A stretch of DNA of 64,000 nt from Pontibacter sp. E15-1 (lineage in GTDB: Bacteria; Bacteroidota; Bacteroidia; Cytophagales; Hymenobacteraceae): NCBI RefSeq assembly GCF_022601975.1, contig NZ_JAKVIR010000008.1, positions 62,001 through 126,000 of the forward strand. Reading direction: 5' to 3'. The stretch's first letter is position 1. Every line of letters begins with the position of its first letter. Shown here piece after piece: positions 9,333-17,181 of this stretch. The translations under genes were made by a program, and so were the position numbers. The notes under the pieces were generated by a model that saw only the letters and a list, made by a program, of their open reading frames with translations, ran no database searches and had not been told where the DNA came from.

Positions 9333-9619
9333 TTAAGGAGGATGGGACAGTAAATACTATGGCTCAGTTTCTTTTAACCATATTGGCAGATATAGGTCGC
9401 ATGGAGCGATTAACTCTTATTGAGAGGGTAAAATCTGGATTGGATGAAGCAAAACGCAGGGGGAAAATTTTGGAAAGACCTATTGGCACTACCAAAAGCC
9501 TATTAAAAGAGCATCCTAAAGTTGTTAAGTATCTTAAGGACAATTACAGTATCAGAGAGACTGCTAAATTGTGCGACGTTAGCATAAGTCCTGTACAAAG
9601 GGTTAAGAAGCTACTTTAA

Positions 9620-10222
9620 AACTTGAGATTTATATGCCCATCATTTGTTATAGTCTGTTATACATCCTAATAATAGACAATCGTTCTAAAAATACAGCAT
9701 TCAGTATTACCATAGCCATTATTGTGTGTGGTGGTAATTCTTTGCTAGTTCAGTAAAGATCATTTAAAATAGATTTTTGAAAACAAATTACCAAAATGGC
9801 TCAATATAATTAGCTAAAAGCAAACACTATCTCTTCTAAATAATGCGATTATTCATTTCTTCAAAACTGATTCGCTAATCCCATAAGTCATTTCGTCAAC
9901 AATGCATATGGAATTATGTCATCAATGATACATTTGCACTTAATAAGTGCAACGGTGATATAAATTTTTATTTAGTTAATATTAAAACTTGATATTAAGA
10001 AGGTTATATAGTAAAACAAGGAATCTCTAGGTTAATAAAATGTAAATAATTTTATTGATTAATTACAGATTATGAATAGATTATAAAATATAATTTTAAA
10101 ACAAAATATTTTTTTACAAGTATAATTTATATAATTATTTGAATTAAAAATATAAAACAGTAAACATATAGTTACATAAGAGATGTATTCATAACATATA
10201 TAAAACTTTTAATATAACAACT
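9620..10222. other. AT-rich intergenic region upstream of the collar-domain gene
   Basis: About 600 bp, much richer in A and T than the chromosome around it, especially from 9950 onward. No open frame, tRNA or clear repeat is visible. It probably contains the promoter of the gene at 10223. The composition agrees with foreign origin of the 8-12 kb segment. Confidence 0.55.
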
Positions 10223-11893
10223 ATGGCCAAGCAAAACGAACTTATAGATATTGTAGTCACTTCTTCAGAGTTAGGTGCATTCGAATATGGAAATAAAATG
10301 TACAAATTCTGGGAGCTACTAAATAATGTTAAAAAAAATCCTCGTGAATGGCAATTCCGATACAATCCTTTATTTATCCCTGAAGTTAAAGAAGACTATC
10401 AAATTGCTATCGAAAGTAAGCCTATTGGAAAAAACGGAACATGGCGAACAGCCTTCACGATTTATTTAGACACTCCCGATGCTAGAAGAACAGCATATAT
10501 GACTGTCTGTAGATATAAAGATAAAGAAGCATCACTTATTCAACCTACGAGTGTATTTGTTCTACCAATTCACGAGGTAAAAATTGATATACCTGATCTT
10601 AAATATCTTTATCCTAGTGCTCGAATCCTTGACAATTTATTCAATTTCGATTCTTCTGCAGATGAATTTACTATCGTTATCGAGTCACCAAACGAAGAAA
10701 CTGCTCTTACACTTGAGAAAGATATACTACAAATGACAATTGAGTATTCTTTCAATTTTTATGTGCGGGATATACAGCAAAACTGGGTTAAGTTCTCAAT
10801 CAAGACTTTGAAGGAAAGTAAACTGTTTATTGAACTCAGTGGTCAAGCAGTAAAATATATACATAGAGATGACTTAAGAAAGTTATTAGAAAAAGTTACT
10901 AATCAAGTTGATTTCAATGCAATTATAGAAAAACCAGAAGACTTTGAAGAGAAACTTCTTGACAAACTGCTAGCGCGCTGGAATGCAGTAGAATCATCAA
11001 GTAGTTTTGATGAGATTAAATGGCAATCTACATATAACAAAGATGACCTTAAGCCTGATGTAATTACCAAAGAATTAAATGAAATGTTCTCAAAAGTAGA
11101 AAACGAAGAGAATTGGAAGTATAATACTAGTTTTTCCTCAGAAACTAAAGTAGGTTTATTCGATTGGTTAAGTGCTGAAGGCAATATACAAGGAGTTTAT
11201 ACTAATGAAGGACTCAAAAAGCTACTTAATGAGCATAATGTCAAAGTAGAATTTGAAGGGACAAAGATTGTTGTTAAATCTATTGAGTTAAATCAAATAA
11301 ATATCTCGGATTTCAACGAAGAAACAGATATTCTAAGCGTAAAAACTTATATGGGACCAAATGAAAATATGGAACTTAAAGGCTTTATTGAACTTAATCG
11401 AATAGTACCACTTCAAACATTATACCCCGATTTATCATTTCAAGTTTCTAGAATCCGGAATCAAATTTCTGAGATACTAAATGATATTGTGCCAGTTGGT
11501 AGCATATTACCATTTTTTGGAACATTGGAGCAAGCAGAGCAATTAAAGAGTAAAGGATGGTGGATATGTGATGGGCGTATTATTGATGATCCTCAATCAA
11601 TTCGAAACAATAGTCCTGCACCAGACTTAAAAAATAAATTCCTAATGGGTGATTCGACACATAATAAACTTGGTGGAGCAATGAGTCACTCTGTTAGTGG
11701 AGTAGTGGTAACAAGTTATACAAATGGCTGGCATGAAACTGTGAGAAGTCACACGGACCCATCTCTAGTTGTACATGGTCCTAATGGATGGGTAACAGGT
11801 GCTCCAATTAGAAGTTCTGGCATCATTCCTAGTTTTGATATTCCAATCGTACCGCCCTATTGTACAGTAATTTATATTCTCAAAACACGATAG
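10223..11893 (+). CDS. orphan protein with phage tail-collar-like C-terminal domain
   Basis: This 556-aa protein has no signal peptide or membrane segment. The first 420 residues are not recognised; they are acidic, rich in Asn, Ile, Lys and Glu, and contain predicted alpha/beta segments. From about residue 424 the sequence follows the tail-collar pattern: VGSILPFFG, then GWWICDGR, then PDLKNKFLMGD, closing with VPPYCTVIYILK. Such domains occur in phage tail fibres and in stand-alone bacterial proteins. The gene is strongly AT-rich, has no phage structural neighbours and lies next to a wrecked serine recombinase. It may be cargo of a decayed element or a relic of a tail-fibre region. The true function is unknown. 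Confidence 0.75.
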   Translation: MAKQNELIDIVVTSSELGAFEYGNKMYKFWELLNNVKKNPREWQFRYNPLFIPEVKEDYQIAIESKPIGKNGTWRTAFTIYLDTPDARRTAYMTVCRYKDKEASLIQPTSVFVLPIHEVKIDIPDLKYLYPSARILDNLFNFDSSADEFTIVIESPNEETALTLEKDILQMTIEYSFNFYVRDIQQNWVKFSIKTLKESKLFIELSGQAVKYIHRDDLRKLLEKVTNQVDFNAIIEKPEDFEEKLLDKLLARWNAVESSSSFDEIKWQSTYNKDDLKPDVITKELNEMFSKVENEENWKYNTSFSSETKVGLFDWLSAEGNIQGVYTNEGLKKLLNEHNVKVEFEGTKIVVKSIELNQINISDFNEETDILSVKTYMGPNENMELKGFIELNRIVPLQTLYPDLSFQVSRIRNQISEILNDIVPVGSILPFFGTLEQAEQLKSKGWWICDGRIIDDPQSIRNNSPAPDLKNKFLMGDSTHNKLGGAMSHSVSGVVVTSYTNGWHETVRSHTDPSLVVHGPNGWVTGAPIRSSGIIPSFDIPIVPPYCTVIYILKTR

Positions 11894-12329
11894 AATTAAA
11901 ATACACATATTGAAACTGTTTAGAGTTTTCTGTGAGAGCAAAAAAGTTTTCTATAAGAACAGAAACACCTGTTCAAAACACCTTTTTAAGCTACAATTGT
12001 TTCAGTATCTTTACATATCAAGATATAAATAAGCCCTTTAACTGCTACTGCTATTTATTTGAGATTGAAAAATAGCCAAACCCAGAAACTCTAAACTGGT
12101 TCTTTACCATATCCACTACATCACAATGATTTTTTTGAAGGGTCGTTAATGCTAAATCGATAGGTTTTAATGTTTTTCATTTCAAAGAAATTGAATTTCT
12201 AAGTTCTCGCTACTTGCTATATGTAAAACAAAGTACTATGATCAGTATTTTTGTGTATAACAAATTTTGTACACAAAACAAAAAAACCCTCTTTACATAG
12301 CTGCAAAGAGGGTTTCTAATACTTAAATG
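11894..12329. other. AT-rich intergenic region between collar gene and tRNA cluster
   Basis: About 435 bp with no credible gene. It contains the terminator of the tRNA cluster (12281-12316). The AT-rich composition ends at about the tRNA-Arg gene, so the boundary of the accessory region is probably here. No direct repeat of the tRNA 3' end was found on the other side of the accessory segment. Confidence 0.5.
12281..12316 (-). terminator. terminator of the tRNA cluster
   Basis: The arms aaaccctcttt and aaagagggttt form an 11-bp stem. Read on the minus strand it is followed by a T run (the aaaaaa at its left). It lies directly beyond the 3' end of tRNA-Arg. Confidence 0.85.
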
Positions 12330-12403
12330 TGATCCCGTTTGGATTCGAACCAAAGACCTACTGCTTAGAAGGCAGTTGCTCTATCCAGCTGAGCTACGGG
12401 ACC
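12330..12403 (-). tRNA. tRNA-Arg (anticodon TCT)
   Basis: A 74-nt cloverleaf. The acceptor arms GGTCCCG and CGGGATC pair, the discriminator base is A, the anticodon stem-loop reads CTGCCTTCTAAGCAG, and the T-arm contains GGTTCGAATCC. CCA is not encoded, as is usual in this group. Confidence 0.96.
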
Positions 12404-12438
12404 ATTGTTTCCGGGGAAGCGATGAACTTCCCGTAAAC

Positions 12439-12470
12439 AAAAAATTTCGGAATTGCTTCCGAAATTTTTA
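12439..12470. other. inverted-repeat hairpin between tRNA genes
   Basis: The arms aaaatttcggaa and ttccgaaatttt surround a short loop between tRNA-Arg and tRNA-Pro. The A run on one side and T run on the other allow it to act as a terminator in either direction, or as a processing hairpin. Confidence 0.55.
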
Positions 12471-12472
12471 CG

Positions 12473-12546
12473 TCGGGGTGGCAGGATTCGAACCTACGAC
12501 CTCCACATCCCAAATGTGGCGCGATACCGGGCTACGCTACACCCCG
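12473..12546 (-). tRNA. tRNA-Pro (anticodon TGG)
   Basis: A 74-nt cloverleaf. The acceptor arms CGGGGTG and CACCCCG pair, the discriminator is A, the anticodon stem-loop reads CCACATTTGGGATGTGG, and the T-arm contains GGTTCGAATCC. Confidence 0.96.
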
Positions 12547-12662
12547 AACTAATGCCTTCAACGCCGGGAGCGTGTTTTAAGGACGCTGTTACTGTTGAAC
12601 GCGGTGCAAAAGTAAGCGAAGATTTTGAATTGTCAACATAATATTCAAAATAATTTTCGCTT

Positions 12663-12750
<88 letters not shown>

Positions 12751-13099
12751 GTGGCTCATCCTGCTAATGAGGATACAAACATACTACTTTACCTTTTGCC
12801 CTGCAATAGCGGCTGTTAAAATTTAGTTCCCTTTCGCGCAATTTCCAAAGCCCGGCTCTGGTAACTAATTGATTCCTTTCGGCTTGCTGACGGCATATTT
12901 TTTCGTTTTTTTTATGCGCGGCCACCTCCTTCGGGCTATCCGCGGCATAAACGCGCCGCGCCTGCCTGTCCGGCAAAAGAAACCGGCCCCGGGTGCCCGC
13001 AGGAACACATTTTTGTGCAGGGGGTTTTCTATATTTGTATGTGTATGGCCCGGCCCCTGGTGGTTGCCCGTGCCATACCCTTTACGCAGACGCCTTAAA
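12751..13099. other. intergenic region upstream of the VWA operon
   Basis: About 350 bp. The frame of the VWA gene stays open back to 12869, but that part has no protein-like character, so it is read as leader. It holds a candidate promoter at 13030-13037 and, between tRNA-Ser and this point, probably the promoter of the minus-strand tRNA cluster. Confidence 0.5.
13030..13037 (+). promoter_or_regulatory. candidate Bacteroidota -7 element (TATATTTG)
   Basis: Matches TAnnTTTG exactly, 62 bp upstream of the ATG of the VWA gene. A TTTG lies further upstream at 13012-13015, but the spacing is shorter than usual, so the -33 element is uncertain. Confidence 0.45.
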
Positions 13100-14071
13100 A
13101 TGACCTGGTACCAAACCCTGACCTTGCTTGAGCTTGTCTTCGGCGCCCTTTTCTTTGGGTTGTACGTGGGCTATCTGCTGCGCGTGCGCCGGGTGGCGCG
13201 CTTCTTCGGGCAGCGGCCGCACATCGTCTGGTTCAAGTTCGTGCTGCGCCACCTCTATGCCCTGCTCCTCGTGATCGCCATACTGGGGCCGTCGTTCGGG
13301 GCGATGAAAAAGGAGATCAGGACTATTGGGAAAGACCTGTACATTGCCGTGGACCTCTCGCAGTCGATGGATGCCACGGACGTGCCCCCCTCGCGCCTGG
13401 AGAAGGCCAAGCACGAGATCCAGCGCCTCATCACGCGGTTCAACTCTGACAGGATCGGGCTCATGGTCTTTTCGGACGAGGCCTACATCCAGAGCCCGCT
13501 CACCTACGACCAGAACGCGCTGCAGCTCTATACCCAAACCCTCCGGACGAGCCTCCTCCCCCATTCCGGTACCGACTACGGCCCCGTGCTGCAGCTTACG
13601 CTGGCGAAGCTGAGCCAGCTAAATAGGCCCGAAACCACCGAGCAGAAAGCCCGCATCCTGGTGCTGATCAGCGATGGAGAGGATTTTGGCGGAGACGTGG
13701 AGGCGCTGGCCGTACAGCTTCGGGAGCAGAACATCCGGGTGTATACGCTCGGCGTGGGCACCCTGGAGGGTAGCCGCATTCCGGTGGGGCGCGGCTTTAG
13801 GCGCGACAGCGAGAACCGCCTCGTCACGACCCAGCTGAACCCCGCACCCCTGGTGCAACTGGCCGACCTGACGGGCGGGCAGTACTTTGAGGTAAGCGAC
13901 CGGGTGAGCGAGGTAAGCCGCCTCATCACGGCCATCAACAACATTGAAGGCGAGAGGCGGGAGAGCAAAACCATTGATGTGACCGCCAACAAATACGTGT
14001 ACCCGCTGGCGCTGGCGCTGGCGCTCATCGTGCTGGATGTATTGATCACGGTAAAACTGATCCGGATATGA
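13100..14071 (+). CDS. BatB-like von Willebrand factor A membrane protein
   Basis: This 323-aa protein has an N-terminal membrane segment (about 8-26), a second one near 52-70, a VWA domain and a C-terminal membrane segment near the end (PLALALALIVLDVLI). The MIDAS motif DLSQSMD, the GTDYG threonine and the ISDGEDFGG aspartate are present, so the metal site is probably intact. In Bacteroidota the Bat proteins are encoded together and have been linked to aerotolerance or envelope stress. Here no MoxR ATPase, DUF58 or BatA gene precedes it. The ATG at 13100 is chosen because the upstream frame has no protein character. It overlaps the next gene by 4 bp (ATGA). Confidence 0.85.
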   Translation: MTWYQTLTLLELVFGALFFGLYVGYLLRVRRVARFFGQRPHIVWFKFVLRHLYALLLVIAILGPSFGAMKKEIRTIGKDLYIAVDLSQSMDATDVPPSRLEKAKHEIQRLITRFNSDRIGLMVFSDEAYIQSPLTYDQNALQLYTQTLRTSLLPHSGTDYGPVLQLTLAKLSQLNRPETTEQKARILVLISDGEDFGGDVEALAVQLREQNIRVYTLGVGTLEGSRIPVGRGFRRDSENRLVTTQLNPAPLVQLADLTGGQYFEVSDRVSEVSRLITAINNIEGERRESKTIDVTANKYVYPLALALALIVLDVLITVKLIRI

Positions 14072-15021
14072 AACTCGTGTTCCTGCTTGTTTTCCTGATC
14101 AGCTTCTTTGGTGCCGGGCTCAACACCATCTCCCGCGTAAACGAGTATGCCCGGCAAGGGGCCGCCGCCTTCCAACGGCAAGAGTATACCGAAGCCATTG
14201 TCGCCTACAACTACCTGGTGCATGAGCTGGGCGTGCAGGACGACCAACTGCAACTGAACCTGGCGCACGCATACTACAAGGCGAACATGTGGCCGCAGGC
14301 CCAGGATGAATACCGCGTGCTGGCCAGCCACCCGAGCCACCATTTGCGGGCCGTGGCGCACCTGCAGCTCGGCAACATCGCGGTGAAGTATAAAAAGTAT
14401 GCCCAGGCGCTCCCCCTCTACAAAGCCGCGCTGATAGCCGAGCCGGAAAATGACGCGGCACGTTATAATTATGAGTTGTTGAAAAAGTATGTGGCGCTTC
14501 ACCCGCAGGCGCAGGAAGACAGCGACCGGGAGCAGTTGCCCGACAACCCGGAAAACCCTGCCCCGGACAGCCTGACGACACCGCCGCCCGCCGCCGAAGC
14601 GTTGGAGCCGCAGCCCCGGAAAAAACCCGATGCCGGGGGCAACCTGGAAGAGGAAACCGACAAACCCCAGGAAGACCGGAACGGGCAGCAAGAGCAACGC
14701 ACAGGCACAAGCCCGAAAGAGAACGCCGATGGCGAAAAGGAGCGGGAACAGCAAAGCGGCACCGAGGCAGGCGATGTGGAAGGACTGAACCCCGCAGGGC
14801 AGGCAGATGCCCCGCAACAGCAGCGCGGCCGGAGCGCCGAGAATGCCGCAGCAGACGACCCGCTGGCGCAGACGCGCCGCACACGCCTGCAACAAATGAA
14901 CATGAGCCCCGAAAAGGCCCGCCTGCTGCTGGATGCCATGCGCAACGCCGAGCTGCAGTATATACAGCAGCTTCCCAAAAAAGCATCAAAAAAGCCGGAC
15001 ACCGCTAAACCCGATTGGTAA
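14068..15021 (+). CDS. BatC-like tetratricopeptide repeat protein
   Basis: This 317-aa protein has a hydrophobic N-terminus (residues 1-20, signal or anchor). TPR units follow from about residue 27 to 140, with GAAAFQRQEYTEAIVAYNYL and ALPLYKAALIAEPENDAARY. The C-terminal half is a long, low-complexity, charged and Pro/Gln/Glu-rich tail. The layout is that of BatC, the partner of the VWA proteins BatA/BatB. It overlaps the VWA gene by 4 bp, so the two are translationally coupled. The tail ends in a helical segment (ARLLLDAMRNAELQYIQQL) that resembles the conserved BatC C-terminus. Confidence 0.82.
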   Translation: MKLVFLLVFLISFFGAGLNTISRVNEYARQGAAAFQRQEYTEAIVAYNYLVHELGVQDDQLQLNLAHAYYKANMWPQAQDEYRVLASHPSHHLRAVAHLQLGNIAVKYKKYAQALPLYKAALIAEPENDAARYNYELLKKYVALHPQAQEDSDREQLPDNPENPAPDSLTTPPPAAEALEPQPRKKPDAGGNLEEETDKPQEDRNGQQEQRTGTSPKENADGEKEREQQSGTEAGDVEGLNPAGQADAPQQQRGRSAENAAADDPLAQTRRTRLQQMNMSPEKARLLLDAMRNAELQYIQQLPKKASKKPDTAKPDW

Positions 15022-15046
15022 GCGCCAACACCATAACATCCGACAC

Positions 15047-15493
15047 ATGGACACAGCAGAACATTACCGCCGGCTCGAACGGGTATACCACCAGGCAAAC
15101 GTGCAGGAGCTTTTTACGGGCAGCACCATTGCCGTGCAGCACGCAAAGGCGGAGCTCACGCTGCCGGTGTCGCCCCGCTATTTTCATGGGGCCAACGCCA
15201 TACATGGTTCGGTATACTTCAAGCTGCTGGATGATGCGGCCTACTTTGCGGTGGCCTCTGTGGTGCAGGATGTGTTTATCGTGACCTCCTCCTTCCAGCT
15301 CAATCTCACCCGGCCCGTAACGGGCGGGCTCCTGAAAGCCGTCGGGACGATCAGGACCCAAGGCAAGCAGCTGTTTGTAGCCGAAGCGACACTATACAAC
15401 GAAAGCGGCAGGGAGGTGGCCTTTGGCACCGGCCAGTTTATGCGCACCGCCCAGCCCCTCACCAGCCTCAAGGGGTATGCAGAGGAGCTATAA
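15047..15493 (+). CDS. PaaI-type hotdog thioesterase
   Basis: This 148-aa single-hotdog protein has HGANAIHGSVYFKLLDDAAYFA (shortened: the IHGSVYFKLLDDAA core), the usual active-site helix of PaaI/YiiD-like acyl-CoA thioesterases, followed by VTSSFQLNLTRPVTGG. It would hydrolyse a small acyl-CoA in the cytoplasm. The ATG at 15047 gives the normal family length, 25 bp after the BatC-like gene, so it may belong to the same transcript. The frame remains open upstream to 14933, but that part overlaps the previous gene. The acyl group is not predictable. Confidence 0.8.
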   Translation: MDTAEHYRRLERVYHQANVQELFTGSTIAVQHAKAELTLPVSPRYFHGANAIHGSVYFKLLDDAAYFAVASVVQDVFIVTSSFQLNLTRPVTGGLLKAVGTIRTQGKQLFVAEATLYNESGREVAFGTGQFMRTAQPLTSLKGYAEEL

Positions 15494-15802
15494 GCTCGAT
15501 CCTGGTAGAGCTATTCCGGCCCCGGATGTATAAGCGCCTGCTCAAAACCTCGACTGCTTCCTGACCAGGCTGCAAATCGAAAGCACGTGGATATACCCTC
15601 ACATGAAACACCGGGTCTTCCCCTGTCCTCGTTCATCTCGGCCACCGGCCATACCTCAACCACAGAAAAGCAAAGGCCGACCAAACCTGCGTCGCCGCGT
15701 AAAACAAGGTATAGCAGCCACGGCCCGGCTTGCCTAACGAACGTTTGGTAATCTCCCGGAATCGTGCTAACTTCACAGGACAAAATCATTTAGTGTAAAA
15801 TT
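15494..15802. other. intergenic region upstream of the thiolase gene
   Basis: About 310 bp without a gene. The last 60 bp are AT-rich and likely hold the thiolase promoter; taatctcccggaatcg and the following segment show no certain -7 match. No hairpin of note is seen. Confidence 0.45.
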
Positions 15803-16987
15803 ATGCAAACCAAAGAAGTATATATTATTTCGGCTGTCAGAACGCCGATTGGCAGTTTTGGAGGCGCTTTGGCCAGCCTTACGGCCACACAGCTGGGTGC
15901 CGCAGCCATCAAAGGGGCTCTTGAAAAAGCCGGGGTAGACAAGGACCTGGTGCAGGAAGTGATCATGGGCAACGTGATATCGGCAAACGTGGGCCAGGCC
16001 CCTGCCCGCCAGGCGGCCGTGTACGCCGGGCTTGGCTACCAGGTGGAGTGCACCACCGTGAACAAAGTGTGCGCCTCAGGCTCTAAGGCGATCATGTTTG
16101 CGGCGCAGGCCATTATGCTGGGCCACAAGGATGTGATTGTGGCGGGAGGTATGGAAAGCATGTCGAATGTGCCGTATTATCTTGACAAAGCCCGTTTCGG
16201 TGCTAAGCTTGGCCACGGCCAGATGACAGACGGCTTGCTGAAAGATGGCCTGTGGGACGTATACAACGACTTCCACATGGGTAACGCCGCCGAGAACACG
16301 GCCCGCGAGATGAAGATCACGCGCGAGATGCAGGACGAGTACGCGATTGGCTCTTACAAGAAAGTGGCAGAGGCCAACGAGGCCGGGCTGCTGAAAGACG
16401 AGATCGTACCGGTAGAGGTGCCGCAGCGCGGCAAAGACCCGCTGGTGATCTCGGAAGACGAGGAATTCAAAAAGGTAAACTTCGAGAAGATTGCAGGCCT
16501 GCGCCCCGTGTTCGACAAGGCGGGCACCGTGACAGCTGCCAATGCCTCTACCCTGAACGACGGTGCCGCGGCACTGCTGCTCATGAGCAAGGAGAAAGCC
16601 GAGGAGCTGGGCCTGAAGCCGATCGCGAAAATCCTGGGCTTTGCAGACGCGGAGCAGGACCCGATCTGGTTCACCACTACCCCATCATTGGCCATACCGA
16701 AGGCACTCAAAAACGCCGGCGTGGATGCCTCTGACGTAGACTTCTATGAGATTAACGAAGCCTTCTCTGTCGTATCCATCGCCAACAATCAGAAGCTGGG
16801 CCTGGAAGGCGGCAACGTGAACGTGTTTGGCGGCGCGGTGTCCCTGGGTCACCCGCTGGGAGCCTCAGGTGCCCGGATCCTGGTGACGCTTTGCAACGTG
16901 ATGGACAAGAAAGGCGGTAAGATCGGCGTGACCGGTATCTGCAACGGCGGCGGCGGCGCTTCGTCTATCGTGATCGAAAAGATGTAA
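15803..16987 (+). CDS. acetyl-CoA C-acetyltransferase (thiolase)
   Basis: This 394-aa thiolase II reversibly condenses two acetyl-CoA to acetoacetyl-CoA, or works in the degradative direction. The catalytic Cys90 (NKVCASGSKA), His350 (SLGHPLGASGARI) and Cys380 (GICNGGGGASS) are all present, and the NEAFSVV motif is intact. Length and spacing are normal for AtoB/PhaA-type enzymes. It stands alone, ended by a strong terminator. Without neighbours from a fatty-acid or PHB pathway, the physiological direction is open. Confidence 0.93.
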   Translation: MQTKEVYIISAVRTPIGSFGGALASLTATQLGAAAIKGALEKAGVDKDLVQEVIMGNVISANVGQAPARQAAVYAGLGYQVECTTVNKVCASGSKAIMFAAQAIMLGHKDVIVAGGMESMSNVPYYLDKARFGAKLGHGQMTDGLLKDGLWDVYNDFHMGNAAENTAREMKITREMQDEYAIGSYKKVAEANEAGLLKDEIVPVEVPQRGKDPLVISEDEEFKKVNFEKIAGLRPVFDKAGTVTAANASTLNDGAAALLLMSKEKAEELGLKPIAKILGFADAEQDPIWFTTTPSLAIPKALKNAGVDASDVDFYEINEAFSVVSIANNQKLGLEGGNVNVFGGAVSLGHPLGASGARILVTLCNVMDKKGGKIGVTGICNGGGGASSIVIEKM

Positions 16988-17012
16988 TTTCGCCTTTGGG
17001 CATATAATTTGA

Positions 17013-17051
17013 CAGGAGCCTTACGTTCATGACGTAAGGCTCCTTTTTTTG
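17013..17051 (+). terminator. rho-independent terminator after the thiolase gene
   Basis: The arms aggagccttacgt and acgtaaggctcct are followed by a run of seven T. It lies 25 bp after the stop codon. Confidence 0.93.
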
Positions 17052-17181
17052 TAGGATACGTGACCATCCGGATGCATTTTTGCCCGTTTGAATTCTTGCG
17101 CCCTGGCTTTTGTTAGTTTTCGGGCAACGCTCCTTTTATCACATTGGTTTGGTTGCCGTAGTATTTTATCGCTGTTACTAT

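Larger units (their letters stand above)
7976..9619 (+). pseudogene. serine recombinase (resolvase/invertase) broken by two insertions and a frameshift
   Basis: The N-terminal part (7976-8154) starts MALLVRVSKANQNYDRQV, with the nucleophile Ser8 and the YDRQ arginine of the resolvase/invertase family. An IS5-family element (8155-9033) follows. Joining the flanks with one TAA target copy continues in frame as LLRLAKTKKINKVLVHEVTR and then GRDTSQVLA. Near 9113-9119 the frame shifts (one base apparently lost) and continues as LHELEVSVLLMNYQLTTLK. A 160-bp MITE-like element (9173-9332) interrupts that part; removing it with one TTA copy again restores the frame to the C-terminal EDGTVNTMAQFLLTILADIG block, the long helix and a helix-turn-helix ending at 9619. 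The reconstructed enzyme would be a normal small serine recombinase. As it stands it is dead. Confidence 0.88.

Noticed and set aside
10223..11893. A prophage
   Set aside because: Only the collar-like domain is phage-like; no capsid, terminase, portal, lysis or integrase gene is nearby.
12330..12403. tRNA-Arg as the attachment site of the 8-12 kb accessory region
   Set aside because: No repeat of the tRNA 3' end was seen at the other edge (7.9 kb) and no tyrosine integrase is present. The recombinase is of the serine type.
13576..14895. 439-aa minus-strand frame opposite the BatB/BatC genes
   Set aside because: It covers two overlapping real genes on the other strand and contains no recognisable domain.
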